Positions 43,446 through 53,270 of a stretch of DNA of 64,000 nucleotides are shown piece after piece. The translations under genes were made by a program, and so were the position numbers. The notes beneath the pieces are model-generated. The model worked only from the letters and a program-made list of their open reading frames with translations. It had not been told where the DNA came from and made no database searches. The stretch comes from Devosia ureilytica (GTDB lineage: Bacteria > Pseudomonadota > Alphaproteobacteria > Rhizobiales > Devosiaceae): assembly GCF_024273195.1 (NCBI RefSeq), contig NZ_JAMZCU010000001.1:643652-707651 (forward strand), read 5' to 3'. Position 1 is the first letter of the stretch; each line of letters opens with the position of its first letter.

Positions 43446-44150
43446 TTAAACCCGCGTCAGCATGTCGATCAGCGGCTCGCGCGTAGCAGGGGGATCAATC
43501 TGGCGGGGAGACCAGAGGTGCATGTCGAGAAAATGGCTCGTAAGGCGGAAGGCATTGCGCAGGTCGTCGGGCGAGGCATTGCCGCGCGCACTAAGGAAAC
43601 TGGGAAGCGGCAGGAGCCGGTCCCTGTAGGGTTCGGCGGCGACACGCGACACGGCGCGGCCTGATTTGGGCGAGACATGGGTAAGGTCCTCGGTGACGCC
43701 GGTGGCGGCGCAACTGTCGAGGTCGAGGCCGAAGCCGAGTTCATCGAGCAGGACCAGCTCGAACCGCGCCAGCGCTGCGGCGTCGGGCTCGTGGTCGATG
43801 AGATCGAGGGCCATGCCGAGCAGGCGATCATGGGGATCACGTTCGGGCAGCAGGTGGAGATGTTCGCAGATGGTCTGGGCCAGGTAGAGCCGCTTGCGGT
43901 CCGCAATGAGGCCGGCGGCGCGCGATTGCAGCACTTCCATGGTGAAAGCGCCCAGATGATCTTCGAGCCGGGCGCGCCAGGTCAGCTGGACCGTATTGCC
44001 GGGTTGCAGGGTTGCGGCGAGCTTGGAGGACCGTCCGCCGCGCACCAGGCCAACGCAACGCCCGCGTCCGGCGACCATGGCCTCGGCAATGACGCTGGAT
44101 TCGCCATGACGGCGCACGCCTATGAGGAGGGCTTCACCGGTCCATTCCAA
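43446..44150 (-). CDS. recO: DNA repair protein RecO
   Basis: The protein has 234 residues. The N-terminal OB fold begins MEWTGEALLIGVRRHGESSVIAEAMVAGRGRCVGLVRGG, the usual alphaproteobacterial RecO start, followed by a helical domain. It loads RecA on single-stranded DNA with RecR. The zinc-finger cysteines of some RecO proteins are absent. It follows the ykvA-like gene with one base between. Confidence 0.94.
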   Translation of the reverse strand: MEWTGEALLIGVRRHGESSVIAEAMVAGRGRCVGLVRGGRSSKLAATLQPGNTVQLTWRARLEDHLGAFTMEVLQSRAAGLIADRKRLYLAQTICEHLHLLPERDPHDRLLGMALDLIDHEPDAAALARFELVLLDELGFGLDLDSCAATGVTEDLTHVSPKSGRAVSRVAAEPYRDRLLPLPSFLSARGNASPDDLRNAFRLTSHFLDMHLWSPRQIDPPATREPLIDMLTRV

Positions 44151-44151
44151 C

Positions 44152-44535
44152 TCAAACCAGCCCCATGATCCAGTTCCACACGATCAGGGCGCACACAGCC
44201 CAGATCAGCACGATTACGGCCAGACCTGCCTTGCTGACGGGCTTTTGCGCAACTGCAGCGGCCTCGGTCCGAAACTGCGCGAACAGTTCCCTGGGCACCA
44301 GTCTTATCACAGCCATGATGCCCAGCGGCACGATAAGCAGGTCGTCCAGATAGCCAAGAACGGGAATGAAATCGGGGATCAGGTCAATTGGCGACAAGGC
44401 ATAGGCGGCAACGCATATGGCCAGGGCACGCGCGAGAAACGGTGTTCTCGCATCCCGGGCAGCAATCCACACGGCAATGACATCGCGCTTTACCTGGCGC
44501 GCCCAGATCTTGGCGGCATCAAGCCAGCGAGTCAC
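44152..44535 (-). CDS. YkvA family (DUF1232) membrane protein
   Basis: The protein has 127 residues. It has the DUF1232 core ARALAICVAAYALSPIDLIPDFIPVLGYLDDLLIVPLGIMAVIRLVP and a C-terminal membrane helix GLAVIVLIWAVCALIVWNWI. Function is unknown; members are small inner-membrane proteins. It lies between era and recO with 3-base and 1-base gaps, so is embedded in that operon. Confidence 0.9.
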   Translation of the reverse strand: MTRWLDAAKIWARQVKRDVIAVWIAARDARTPFLARALAICVAAYALSPIDLIPDFIPVLGYLDDLLIVPLGIMAVIRLVPRELFAQFRTEAAAVAQKPVSKAGLAVIVLIWAVCALIVWNWIMGLV

Positions 44536-44538
44536 GCG

Positions 44539-45462
44539 TCACTTCTTCCCATGCGGAAATTCAAGGCCCATTTCGCGGTAGCGTTCCGGGTCGTCGGCCC
44601 ATTTTTCGCGGACCTTGACGAAGAGGAAGAGGTGAATGGGCACCTCGTACATTTCCATCAGTTCCTTGCGAGCCTCGGCGCCGATGGTCTTGATGACCTG
44701 CCCGCCAGCGCCCAGCACGATCATCTTGTGGCTGTCGCGCGTCACATAGATCACCTGGTCGATCTTGTAGGAGCCATCCTTCTGGATCTTGAAGCTCTCG
44801 GTCTCGACCGTGGCGTTGTAGGGGATTTCGTCATGGACGCGCAGGAACAGCTTTTCGCGCGTGATCTCGGCGGCGGTGATGGCCATGGTGAGATCGGTCA
44901 GGTGATCCTCAGGGAAGTGCCAGGGACCAGGCGGAATGTGCTTGGCGCACCAGTCGATGAAGTCCTTCACCCCGTGCCCCTTGAGGGCCGAGAGCATGAA
45001 GGTGGCTTCAAAGCGCAGGCGCTCGTTGAGCGATTGCGACAGGGTCAGCAGGCTCTCGTGCTTGACCGCGTCGATCTTGTTGAGGATCAGCACTTTGGGC
45101 TGGCGAATATTTTCGAGGCCTTCGAGAAGGATTTCGATCTCGGGCGTCACGCCGCGCTCGGCATCGATGATGAAGGCGACGAGGTCGGCGTCCCCTGCCC
45201 CGCCCCAGGCGCTATCGACCATCGCCCGGTCAAGGCGCCGCTTGGGCGCGAAAATGCCGGGCGTGTCGATGAACACCAGTTGCGCCTTGTCCAGCGTCAG
45301 CACGCCGCGCACCTGGCTCCGCGTGGTCTGTGCCTTGTGGGTGACGATGGATACCTTGGTGCCAACCAGCGAATTGAGCAGCGTCGATTTGCCGGCATTG
45401 GGCGCACCGACCAGGGCGATGAAGCCGCAGGAGGTGTCCACCGGTTCAATTTGGGAGGTCAT
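44539..45462 (-). CDS. era: GTPase Era
   Basis: The protein has 307 residues. GTPase motifs: GAPNAGKSTLLN (G1), FIDTPGIF (G3) and LNKIDAV (G4). The C-terminal KH domain has PYNATVETESFKIQKDGSYKIDQVIYVTRDSHKMIVLGAGGQVIKTIG, with the GxxG loop in GAGG. It binds the 3' end of 16S rRNA during 30S assembly. It overlaps rnc by four bases. Confidence 0.97.
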   Translation of the reverse strand: MTSQIEPVDTSCGFIALVGAPNAGKSTLLNSLVGTKVSIVTHKAQTTRSQVRGVLTLDKAQLVFIDTPGIFAPKRRLDRAMVDSAWGGAGDADLVAFIIDAERGVTPEIEILLEGLENIRQPKVLILNKIDAVKHESLLTLSQSLNERLRFEATFMLSALKGHGVKDFIDWCAKHIPPGPWHFPEDHLTDLTMAITAAEITREKLFLRVHDEIPYNATVETESFKIQKDGSYKIDQVIYVTRDSHKMIVLGAGGQVIKTIGAEARKELMEMYEVPIHLFLFVKVREKWADDPERYREMGLEFPHGKK

Positions 45463-46166
45463 TTGCGTTCTTTCCAGACGTTCTGGCGGACGAGGAATTG
45501 TTCAGCAACCCGATGCTCGGCAATCTTCTTGGAAGGACCAATCGCCTGGACGCGGTCGAAGCCGGCCAGCTCGACTGCAATGGTGAACTCGGGCGCATGG
45601 TCGGGTCCGGTGCGCTCCACCAGCATATAGTCCGGTGGCTCCAGGCCGCGCGCCTGGGCCCATTCCTGCAAGGTGGTCTTGGCATCGGCGCGGCTGGCCT
45701 GACCGTCAACCAGGAACTCCTCGAACAGGCGTTCGATGAAATTGCGCGCCGGCTCCAGCCCGCCGTCGAGATAGATGGCGCCGATGATGGCCTCGGTCGC
45801 GTCGCCGAGAATGGCGTCCTTGTCGGCCCCGCCGGAGCGCGCTTCGCTTTCCCCCAGGATCATCTCGCTACCCAGATCGAGCTGGCGAGCGATATCGGCG
45901 CAGGTTTCCTTGCGCACCAGCGTGTTGAGCAGGCGGCTCAGTTCGCCCTCATTGGATTTGGGATAACGTTGGTAGAGCATGTCTGCGACCACCAGGCCCA
46001 GCACCCGGTCGCCCAGGAATTCCAGCCGCTGGTATGAGCGTTCGATACGTTTGCCCGGCGACACGGCGCTGGAATGGGTCAGCGCGTGTTCGAGCAGCAT
46101 TATGTCGGCGAAGCGATAGCCTAGCCGAAACTGGAGCTTTTCATGGGTCTTGTCGCGTCGGCTCAC
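45459..46166 (-). CDS. rnc: ribonuclease III
   Basis: The protein has 235 residues. The nuclease signature is YQRLEFLGDRVLGLVVADML, with further catalytic acids in GDATEAIIGAIYLDGG. The C-terminal double-stranded RNA-binding domain spans ~160-230. It processes rRNA precursors and structured mRNAs. Four-base overlaps with lepB upstream and era downstream show a tight operon. Confidence 0.97.
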   Translation of the reverse strand: MSRRDKTHEKLQFRLGYRFADIMLLEHALTHSSAVSPGKRIERSYQRLEFLGDRVLGLVVADMLYQRYPKSNEGELSRLLNTLVRKETCADIARQLDLGSEMILGESEARSGGADKDAILGDATEAIIGAIYLDGGLEPARNFIERLFEEFLVDGQASRADAKTTLQEWAQARGLEPPDYMLVERTGPDHAPEFTIAVELAGFDRVQAIGPSKKIAEHRVAEQFLVRQNVWKERK

Positions 46167-46984
46167 GGCGTGCCTGTCGTGTCATACGGCGTGTCGCCAT
46201 AGACCGAGCGGAACATGCGATCCCAGCGGACATTGGCCGGCCACTGCCAGAGCTGCCAGGGTGGCAGGTTGTCCTTTATCGAGAAGAACCGCGCTTCGGC
46301 CTTGGCGATCAGGTTGATAGCGGGGACATAGCCCACCTGGCTGAGGACACGACTGTCGGCCGAGCGGTCGCGATTGTCGCCCATCATGAAGTAGTGGCCA
46401 GCGGGCACGACATATTCCGGGGTGTTGTCGAGCGAGAGATTGTCGCCGATTTCCTGAATGATGTGGGTGGTACCCTCGGAGAAGGTCTCGCGATAGACGG
46501 TAACCTCGCGGGTATCGCCATTGCTGTCGGTGTCCATGGCCTTGCCGACTTCCTCGCGCTCAACCATGACGCCATTGATGTAGAGGCGGCCCTGCTGCAT
46601 CTGGATGCGGTCGCCCGGCATACCGACGACGCGCTTGATGTATTCTATGTTCTGCGGCACCGGCCGGAACACGGCGACATCACCGCGATTGGGCTCGCGG
46701 CCCAGGATGCGATTGGAGATCGGCAACTCGAAATCGAGCAGCGCGAAATCGCCATAGCGGCCCAGCGAGAACGAGTGCTTGCCATAGCCCCAGACATATT
46801 TGTTGGCGACGAAGTAGTCGCCGATCATCAGGGTCTGCTGCATCGAGGCCGTGGGTATGGAAAACGGCTGATAGAGGAAGAAGCGCAGGAAGATGGCGAT
46901 CAGCAGCGCTTCGACAATGACCACGAAGGTCTCCACCCACTCATTGGTGGCGTGCTTGGCGGGCTTGTCGATAGGCTGGCTCAT
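46163..46984 (-). CDS. lepB: signal peptidase I
   Basis: The protein has 273 residues. An N-terminal membrane helix (ETFVVIVEALLIAIFLRFF) is followed by the serine box PTASMQQTLMIGDYFVANK, the lysine box EYIKRVVGMPGDRIQM and the later GDNRDRSADSR box. It cleaves Sec and Tat signal peptides at the periplasmic face. The usual S26 family length. A 108-base gap without a gene separates it from acpS. Confidence 0.97.
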   Translation of the reverse strand: MSQPIDKPAKHATNEWVETFVVIVEALLIAIFLRFFLYQPFSIPTASMQQTLMIGDYFVANKYVWGYGKHSFSLGRYGDFALLDFELPISNRILGREPNRGDVAVFRPVPQNIEYIKRVVGMPGDRIQMQQGRLYINGVMVEREEVGKAMDTDSNGDTREVTVYRETFSEGTTHIIQEIGDNLSLDNTPEYVVPAGHYFMMGDNRDRSADSRVLSQVGYVPAINLIAKAEARFFSIKDNLPPWQLWQWPANVRWDRMFRSVYGDTPYDTTGTP

Positions 46985-47092
46985 GGTTCATCCCGGAAAT
47001 GACGTGCGGAAGGGTTAGGCGTTTGTCCTGCCCGGGTCAATTGCTGTCCTGGGCCAGTGGGCTGGTCCAAAAAGTCTCGCAACCCCAGGGTT

Positions 47093-47494
47093 TCACCGTA
47101 GCGGCAATGCCTCGATGATGACGAAGGCCTGCGCCAGCCCGGCGTCATCGGTGATGGTGAGATGGATATGGGCCTCGTGTCCCTCGGGCACAAGACGCGC
47201 CAAGGCTTTTGCAGCGCCATTGGTGAGGCGCATGGTGGGCTTGCCCGAAGGCAGGTTGACCACGCCCATGTCGCGCCAATAAACGCCCCAGCTGAGCCCG
47301 GTTCCCAGCGCCTTGGAGCAGGCTTCCTTGGCGGCGAAGCGCTTGGCATAGGAGGCCGCGCGCTGGGCCCGGCGGTCGGATTTTTTCTGCTCGACCTCGG
47401 TAAAGCACCGCTGCACGAAACGGTCGCCAAATTTGGCGAGCGTCTGTTCAACGCGATGGATCTGGATAAGGTCGGAGCCCAGACCGACGATCAC
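47093..47494 (-). CDS. acpS: holo-[acyl-carrier-protein] synthase
   Basis: The protein has 133 residues. [19 protein letters not shown] carries the metal-binding Asp and the second box [15 protein letters not shown] the Glu and Lys. It moves phosphopantetheine from CoA to acyl carrier protein. The start overlaps the pyrE stop by four bases. pdxJ, which often lies between pyrE and acpS in related species, is absent. Confidence 0.95.
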   Translation of the reverse strand: MIVGLGSDLIQIHRVEQTLAKFGDRFVQRCFTEVEQKKSDRRAQRAASYAKRFAAKEACSKALGTGLSWGVYWRDMGVVNLPSGKPTMRLTNGAAKALARLVPEGHEAHIHLTITDDAGLAQAFVIIEALPLR

Positions 47495-48081
47495 TTCACC
47501 CCCTGAATGCCGCGGCTGCCGGGCTTTATGGCCGGGATGGCGGCGAGTTCGGGCGGCAATTGATCGGCCGGATAGGCGGGCACCTTGAAATCAATGAGGC
47601 TGATCAGCGGCACGCCGACATCGGCCTCGCCGCCGGAGCGGTCGATAAGGCAGGCGGCGGCGACCACATTGGCGCCGATATTGCGCAGCGCCGTGACGCA
47701 TTCGCGGATTGAAAGGCCGGTGGAAACAATGTCCTCGACCACGATCACCCTGTCATCGGGCCCGATCTCGAAACCGCGGCGCAGCTCGAACTGACCTTCG
47801 ACGCGCTCGGTATAGAGCGCCGGGACACCGAGATGGCGGGACGTTTCATAGCCGGGGATGATGCCGCCGATAGCGGGCGAGACGACCTTGGTGACGCCCG
47901 GAACCTCGGCCTTGATCCGCTCGGCCAGCGCCTTGCACAGCTTTTCAGTCTGGTGCGCGTATTGGAAGACTTTCGCCTTTTGCAGGAATACCGGCGAGCG
48001 CAGGCCTGAGGAGAGGATGAAATGCCCCTCCAGCATGGCGCCGCAATCGCGGAAAATCTGCAAAACCTGTTCTTTATCCAT
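47491..48081 (-). CDS. pyrE: orotate phosphoribosyltransferase
   Basis: The protein has 196 residues from the ATG at 48081, which has GGAG eight bases upstream; a GTG at 48102 is rejected. It has [19 protein letters not shown] and the PRPP loop [21 protein letters not shown]. It converts orotate to OMP in pyrimidine synthesis. The start overlaps the rsh C-terminal codons, so the two are coupled. Confidence 0.96.
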   Translation of the reverse strand: MDKEQVLQIFRDCGAMLEGHFILSSGLRSPVFLQKAKVFQYAHQTEKLCKALAERIKAEVPGVTKVVSPAIGGIIPGYETSRHLGVPALYTERVEGQFELRRGFEIGPDDRVIVVEDIVSTGLSIRECVTALRNIGANVVAAACLIDRSGGEADVGVPLISLIDFKVPAYPADQLPPELAAIPAIKPGSRGIQGVK

Positions 48082-50353
48082 CGCGCCCACTCCTATCGAC
48101 ACTGCCGTCCCATTCGAGCGTCGAGATCATTCCCGCCTCGCGCAGACCCGCTCGCTGGACGGCGGACAGGCCCGGACTGCGCTTGAGGGTTGCCAGAACA
48201 TCGGTCAGTTGCGCAAGGTCGCGCACTTCAATTTCAAAGATCATCTGGTGGAAGTCGGGCGAAATCATCCGCATGACCAGATTGTTGATGTTGGCGTCGC
48301 AGGCCGCAATGGCCGAGGAAATCTGTGCCAGTGAGCCAGGACGATTGACCGATTCCATCGAAATGACGGTGGGGTAGAGGTGTTCTTCCGCGCGGGCCAG
48401 GTTCCAGCGCACATCAACCCAGGCGAGATCGCTGTCGTGCTTGGCGGTCAGTGCGTCCGAGTGGATGGGATAGACCGTGAGTGGATTGTCCGGCTCGAGA
48501 ATACCCACCAGGCGATCACCCGGCACGATGCCTTCGCCCGAAACGGTTACCGGCGTGTGGAAATCGAGCTGGGCCAGAGCGGCCTTGGCGCGCGGGCCGG
48601 AGCGCTGACCGCCAGGCACGCGGAAGCGGAACTGATCCGAACCGCGCAAGGCAAACCAGCCATCGGCTGTGTCGGCAACCGGCAGTTCGAGCTTGCGCCG
48701 GCGTTTGCGGATGCCCTTGATCTGCGCCAGCGCCACAGACAATGGCTCGGAGCCGATCTTGCCCTCGCCCACAGCCACAAGCAGATCGCGCTTGCTCTGC
48801 TGCTCGAGCGCTTCGGCCAGTGCCTTGCCCTCGCTCTCGTCGAGCATGACGCCTTCGCGCTCCAGCATCATGTTGAGCACATGTTCGCCCAGGGCATAGG
48901 CGCGCTGGGCTGCTGCCAGGCGAACGGCGCGACGGATCGCGGCTCGCGCCTTGCCAGTCGCGGCAATGCCGATCCAATTGCTGGGTGGACGATGGTTCTG
49001 GTCGCGCAGGATTTCCACTTCATCGCCCGAGCGGAGCTGGGTCACCAGTGGCAGGATCAAGCCGTTGATCTTGGCGCCGACGCAAGTATCGCCGATGTCG
49101 GTATGCAGCGAATAGGCAAAGTCGATGGGGGTCGCGCCGCGCGGCAGGGCAATCAGCCGGCCACGCGGGGTAAAGCAGAACACCTGGTCCTGGAACAGTT
49201 CGAGCTTGGTATACTCAAGGAAATCCTCGGTCGAAATGCCCGAAGTCAGGTGACTGATGGTCTGGCGCAGCGAGCCATAGGCATGCGATTCCATTTCGAT
49301 GCGGCCCAGATTGGCCGAGGCGCCATCCTTGTAGAGCGCGTGGGCGGCAATACCGAACTCGGCAACGCGATCCATATCCTCGGTGCGGATCTGCAATTCG
49401 ACGCGCTGGCGGCTGGGTCCGACGATGGTGGTGTGGATCGACTGGTAGTCGTTGTGCTTGGGGACCGAGATATAGTCCTTGAACCGGCCCGGAACGACCT
49501 TCCAGGTCGTGTGGACCAGGCCGACGGTGCGATAACACTCTTCGGGCGAGCCCACGACGACGCGAAAGCCGATCATGTCGGAGAGCTGTTCCATGGCAAT
49601 CGACTTGCGCTCGATCTTGGAGAAGATCGAATAGGGTGACTTGACCCGCGCCTTGACCCGCGCGGCGATGCCGGCTTCGGCCAGACGCTCGGTCAATTCG
49701 GCAGTGATCGTGTCGATGGTCTCGCGATTGTCTTCCTGGATTTGCTCGAGCCGGGCGATGATGGCCGCGTAATGATCGGGTTGCAGGATGCGGAAGCTCA
49801 GGTCTTCGAGCTCGTTGCGCATATCCTGCATGCCCATGCGCCCGGCGAGCGGGGCATAGATATCCATGGTTTCCTGCGCGATGCGCCGCTGCTTTTCTGG
49901 CGCCATGAATTGCAGGGTACGCATGTTGTGCAGGCGGTCGGCCAGCTTGACCAGCAGCACCCGCACATCCTGGCTGATCGCGAGCAGAAGCTTGCGCAGG
50001 TTTTCCGCCTGCGCTTCCTCGCGCGAAACCAGATTGAGACGGTCGATCTTGGTGAGGCCATCGACGATGGTGCCGATCTCGCCGCCGAACAACTGGTCAA
50101 TCTCGGCGCGGGTGGCGTCGGTATCCTCGATTGTGTCGTGCAACAGCCCCACGGCGATGGAGGCATCGTCGAGCTTGAGCTCGGTCAGAATGGCTGCGAC
50201 TTCAAGAGGATGGTTGAAGTAGGGGTCGCCCGAGGCGCGTTTCTGCGAGCCATGCTTTTGCATGGCGTACACATAGGCCTTGTTCAACAATTGCTCGTCG
50301 GCGTTCGGGTTGTAAGCCTGAACCCGCTCGACCAGCTCGTACTGACGCATCAT
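48074..50353 (-). CDS. rsh: bifunctional (p)ppGpp synthetase/hydrolase (RelA/SpoT family)
   Basis: The protein has 759 residues. Domains in order: HD hydrolase (~25-180; VGLLHDTIEDTDA with the HD-ED motif), synthetase (~235-345; SDMIGFRVVVGSPEECYRTVGLVH, ...EFGIAAHALYK), TGS (~390-450; FCFTPRGRLIALPRGATPIDFAYSLHTDIG), helical region, and C-terminal ACT (~660-740; RPGSLAQISSAIAACDANI). Both catalytic centres look intact, so it is the single long Rsh enzyme usual in alphaproteobacteria. It controls the stringent response. rpoZ lies just upstream. Confidence 0.96.
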   Translation of the reverse strand: MMRQYELVERVQAYNPNADEQLLNKAYVYAMQKHGSQKRASGDPYFNHPLEVAAILTELKLDDASIAVGLLHDTIEDTDATRAEIDQLFGGEIGTIVDGLTKIDRLNLVSREEAQAENLRKLLLAISQDVRVLLVKLADRLHNMRTLQFMAPEKQRRIAQETMDIYAPLAGRMGMQDMRNELEDLSFRILQPDHYAAIIARLEQIQEDNRETIDTITAELTERLAEAGIAARVKARVKSPYSIFSKIERKSIAMEQLSDMIGFRVVVGSPEECYRTVGLVHTTWKVVPGRFKDYISVPKHNDYQSIHTTIVGPSRQRVELQIRTEDMDRVAEFGIAAHALYKDGASANLGRIEMESHAYGSLRQTISHLTSGISTEDFLEYTKLELFQDQVFCFTPRGRLIALPRGATPIDFAYSLHTDIGDTCVGAKINGLILPLVTQLRSGDEVEILRDQNHRPPSNWIGIAATGKARAAIRRAVRLAAAQRAYALGEHVLNMMLEREGVMLDESEGKALAEALEQQSKRDLLVAVGEGKIGSEPLSVALAQIKGIRKRRRKLELPVADTADGWFALRGSDQFRFRVPGGQRSGPRAKAALAQLDFHTPVTVSGEGIVPGDRLVGILEPDNPLTVYPIHSDALTAKHDSDLAWVDVRWNLARAEEHLYPTVISMESVNRPGSLAQISSAIAACDANINNLVMRMISPDFHQMIFEIEVRDLAQLTDVLATLKRSPGLSAVQRAGLREAGMISTLEWDGSVDRSGRDG

Positions 50354-50401
50354 GGAATTAGCCGCCCGCTCGCGTCTGCAAGCTTAGCGCCTGTGACAGA
50401 A

Positions 50402-50434
50402 ATGAAAAGAGCGCCCGACGCATGCCGGACGCTC
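50402..50434 (-). terminator. terminator between rpoZ and rsh
   Basis: On the minus strand GAGCGTCCG-GCATGCGT-CGGGCGCTC, one mismatch, is followed by TTTTCATTTC. It lies after rpoZ and 49 bases before the rsh start, so rsh may depend partly on read-through or its own promoter. Confidence 0.7.
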
Positions 50435-50471
50435 TCAGATATAATTGCGATGCGCTCAAGCGCAATGCAAA

Positions 50472-50840
50472 TCAGTCGTCGCGACGCTCCGGCGGAGCCA
50501 GGCTTTCGATGCCGCGCAGCAGTTCTTCTTCGCTGATGGTGTCGAAATTGATCGCGTCGTCGTCGCCGGCGCTCTCGATCATCGGCGCAGCGCTGCTCTC
50601 GGGCTCGTCGACCTCGACATATTTCTGCAGCGAGTGGATCAGATCTTCGCGCAGGTCTTCCGGCGAGATCGTGCCATCGCCGATTTCGCGCAGGGCAACA
50701 ACGGGGTTCTTGTCGTTGTCGCGCGACACGGTGATCTGGGCGCCCGAGGAAATCATGCGCGCGCGATGCGCGGACATGAGGACGAGGTCGAAGCGATTCT
50801 CGACCTTTTCAATGCAGTCTTCAACGGTGACGCGGGCCAC
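50472..50840 (-). CDS. rpoZ: RNA polymerase subunit omega
   Basis: The protein has 122 residues from a GTG at 50840 with GGAGA upstream. The family start (M)[27 protein letters not shown] begins exactly there, so the 12-codon longer frame is rejected. The core domain is normal and the acidic tail (~75-122) is typical of alphaproteobacteria. It assists assembly of RNA polymerase and, in other bacteria, ppGpp binding, which fits the rsh neighbour. Confidence 0.95.
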   Translation of the reverse strand: MARVTVEDCIEKVENRFDLVLMSAHRARMISSGAQITVSRDNDKNPVVALREIGDGTISPEDLREDLIHSLQKYVEVDEPESSAAPMIESAGDDDAINFDTISEEELLRGIESLAPPERRDD

Positions 50841-51068
50841 GAACGTCTCCACACTTTGGGGAATGAAGGGCCGCAATACACGATGGCTGGGCCAATGACA
50901 AGGCTTGGCCCCGATACAACGGCAAAGCGCAATCGCTTTACGGAATGCTCCAAATGTGCGAATACCGAATTTAAGATTTTAAATGCACCGTCGGAATTTA
51001 ATTAAGCGTCCGTCGCGAACGGGTTTTCAGCATCGGCAGGCCCCTGCCCCGTATTGGGAGTTGATTTC

Positions 51069-51620
51069 ATGGCCATTGATCCCCGCGAGAAGATCGCTCT
51101 CTTTATCGACGGCGCCAATCTTTATGCCACGTCCAAGGCCATCGGCATTGATATCGATTATCGCAAGCTGCTGACCGAATTCAGCTCCAAGGCCTATATG
51201 CTGCGAGCCAATTACTACACGGCGCTGATCGAGGATCAGGAGTATTCCTCGATCCGGCCGCTGATCGATTGGCTCGACTACAATGGCTATACGGTTGTGA
51301 CCAAGCCGGCCAAGGAGTTCACCGACTCCATGGGCCGCCGCAAGGTCAAGGGCAATATGGACATCGAGCTGACAGTCGATGCGCTAGAACTCTCTGACTT
51401 TTATGACCACCTGGTCCTGTTTTCTGGCGATGGCGACTTCACCGCGCTGGTGGCGGCGCTTCAGCGCAAGGGCAAGCGCGTGACGGTGGTGTCCACCTTG
51501 ACCACGCCAACGCCGATGATCTCGGACGATCTGCGCCGTCAGGCCGATTTCTTCATGGATGTTGCCGATCTCGCCAAGACCGTCGGCCGGCCGCAGGTGC
51601 AAAGGCCGGTGGAGGCTTGA
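51069..51620 (+). CDS. NYN (LabA/DUF88) domain protein
   Basis: The protein has 183 residues from the ATG at 51069 with GGGAG upstream; a TTG five codons earlier is unlikely. The PIN-like NYN domain starts REKIALFIDGANLYATSKAIGIDIDYRKLL, and continues with GRRKVKGNMDIELTVDAL and YDHLVLFSGDGDFTALVAALQRKGKRVTVVS, supplying the acidic residues (IDGAN, GDGDF) of a metal-dependent nuclease. It probably processes RNA. It stands alone between rpoZ and smpB. Confidence 0.9.
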   Translation: MAIDPREKIALFIDGANLYATSKAIGIDIDYRKLLTEFSSKAYMLRANYYTALIEDQEYSSIRPLIDWLDYNGYTVVTKPAKEFTDSMGRRKVKGNMDIELTVDALELSDFYDHLVLFSGDGDFTALVAALQRKGKRVTVVSTLTTPTPMISDDLRRQADFFMDVADLAKTVGRPQVQRPVEA

Positions 51621-51628
51621 ATATCCCT

Positions 51629-51687
51629 GCCATTCGAGCGTAGCTCTCATGGCCTGATCACCCAAAATCACGCCAGCAGCGCGATTT
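51629..51687. repeat. REP-like intergenic repeat, copy 1
   Basis: A leader GCCATTCGAGCGTAGCTCTC followed by ATGGCCT, then an imperfect inverted repeat AAATCACGC/GCGCGATTT (51665-51673 with 51679-51687). The leader matches copy 2 at 58284-58343 in 24 of 27 positions, and both copies carry a palindrome at the same distance. It lies between two convergent genes. Confidence 0.6.
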
Positions 51688-51703
51688 GGCCCAAGGCCGG
51701 TTC

Positions 51704-52204
51704 TCAGCCCCTGCCGCCCTCTTTCATGATGCGGGCCTTGTCGCGGTTCCAGTCGCGGTCCCGGCTGGTGGCGCGCTTGTCGTAGTTCTTCTTGCCCTTG
51801 CCGACACCAATGAGCAGCTTGGCCTTGCCCTGATCGTTGAAGAACAGCTTGAGCGGCACAATGGTATTGCCGGCGCGGGCGACTTCCTGGTCGAGCTTAG
51901 CCAGCTGCTTTTTCGAGACCAGCAGTTTGCGCGGCCGTTTCTCTTCATGATTGAAGCGGTTGGCCTGCAGATATTCCGGGATATGGGCGTTGATCAGCCA
52001 AAGTTCGCCACGCTCGGGGGAGGCGTAGGATTCGGCGATCTGCGCCTTGCCCAGGCGCAGGGACTTCACTTCGGTGCCGGTCAGGACAATACCGGCCTCG
52101 ATGGTTTCGCCAATATCGTAGTCAAAGCGCGCGCGACGGTTTTCGGCCACCTGTCCGTGGCTGATCCATCCGTTCTTGCTCTTGTCGTTCTTGGCTGCGG
52201 CCAT
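51704..52204 (-). CDS. smpB: tmRNA-binding protein SmpB
   Basis: The protein has 166 residues. [57 protein letters not shown] is the SmpB OB-fold core, and the basic tail [24 protein letters not shown] is the conserved C-terminus that enters the ribosome. It rescues stalled ribosomes with tmRNA; ssrA itself is not in the window. Confidence 0.97.
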   Translation of the reverse strand: MAAAKNDKSKNGWISHGQVAENRRARFDYDIGETIEAGIVLTGTEVKSLRLGKAQIAESYASPERGELWLINAHIPEYLQANRFNHEEKRPRKLLVSKKQLAKLDQEVARAGNTIVPLKLFFNDQGKAKLLIGVGKGKKNYDKRATSRDRDWNRDKARIMKEGGRG

Positions 52205-52228
52205 TGGTCAAAAAGTCTCGAAATGAAA

Positions 52229-52263
52229 TGCCCGGCCCCCGGAACAGGTCCGCGGACCGGGCA
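52229..52263 (-). terminator. hairpin terminator after dapA
   Basis: TGCCCGG and CCGGGCA close a larger stem with an inner TCCGCGGA palindrome. On the minus strand it is followed by TTTCATTTC. It lies between the dapA stop and the smpB start. Confidence 0.6.
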
Positions 52264-52280
52264 ATGAGGTGTTCGCCTTG

Positions 52281-53156
52281 TTAGATAAGGCCGGCGTGGC
52301 GCATTGCAAAGTCCATGGCGTCCTGGGTGGGCTTGCTGATCGGCACCAATGGCAGGCGCATCTCGTTGGCACACAGGTTGAGCCGATTACCCACATACTT
52401 GGCCGGTGATGGATTGGGCTCCATGAACAGGTCCTTGTGCAGGAATGCCAGCTTGTCGTTGATGGCGCGAGCACCGGCAAAATCGCCGGCGAGCGAAAGC
52501 TCCTGCATCTGCGAGCAGAGGCGCGGCGCCACATTGGCAGTGACTGAAATACAGCCATGGCCGCCATGGGCATTAAAACCAAGCGCCGTGCTGTCATCGC
52601 CTGAGAGCAGAATGAAGTCATTGCCCAGCTTAACCCGCTGCATGGTGGTCCGTTCCATGCTGCCCGTCGCATCCTTGACGCCAATGATATTGGCATGAGC
52701 GTCGCGCAGGCGAACGATGGTATCGACGGTCAGGTCAACCACGGTGCGGCCGGGCACCGAATAGAGAATGACCGGAATGCCGACGGCCTTGGCAACCGCC
52801 GAGAAATGCTGGAACAGCCCTTCCTGGTTGGGCTTGTTGTAATAGGGCACGACTGAGAGCACCGCGTCCGCGCCGGACTTCTCGGCGTGCTGGGCCAGCG
52901 ACACGGCTTCGGCCGTTGCATTGGACCCCGCCCCTGCAATGACGGGCACCCGGCCATTGGCGACCTCGATGCACATGGCAACGATCCGATGGTGTTCTTC
53001 GTGGCTGACGGTGGGGCTTTCACCGGTGGTGCCAACGGGCACCAGGCCATGTGTGCCCTCGGCAATCTGCCACTCGACAAAGCTGCCGAAGGCTTTCTCA
53101 TCCACGGCCCCATCGCGCATGGGAGTGATGAGTGCCGTAATCGAACCACGCAGCAT
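52281..53156 (-). CDS. dapA: 4-hydroxy-tetrahydrodipicolinate synthase
   Basis: The protein has 291 residues, the normal length. [19 protein letters not shown] opens the barrel; [14 protein letters not shown], the catalytic Tyr in LYSVPGRTV and the Schiff-base Lys in [12 protein letters not shown] are all present. It makes the first committed intermediate of diaminopimelate and lysine from pyruvate and aspartate semialdehyde. It is divergent from the hydrolase-fold gene. Confidence 0.96.
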   Translation of the reverse strand: MLRGSITALITPMRDGAVDEKAFGSFVEWQIAEGTHGLVPVGTTGESPTVSHEEHHRIVAMCIEVANGRVPVIAGAGSNATAEAVSLAQHAEKSGADAVLSVVPYYNKPNQEGLFQHFSAVAKAVGIPVILYSVPGRTVVDLTVDTIVRLRDAHANIIGVKDATGSMERTTMQRVKLGNDFILLSGDDSTALGFNAHGGHGCISVTANVAPRLCSQMQELSLAGDFAGARAINDKLAFLHKDLFMEPNPSPAKYVGNRLNLCANEMRLPLVPISKPTQDAMDFAMRHAGLI

Positions 53157-53270
53157 TTGTCGGTATTCCTCAATTGGTGCCGGTCACAGGGCCGGTCGAG
53201 ATTTCGCATGTGATACGCCCGGGCACGACGGCCCGGAACGGGGCGCACCTTACTTTCAACAGCGACGCGC

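Noticed and set aside
47064-52214. Shared AAAAAGTCTCG words at ~47070 and ~52210
   Set aside because: The match is only about ten bases, without palindromic structure or common gene context; most likely chance.
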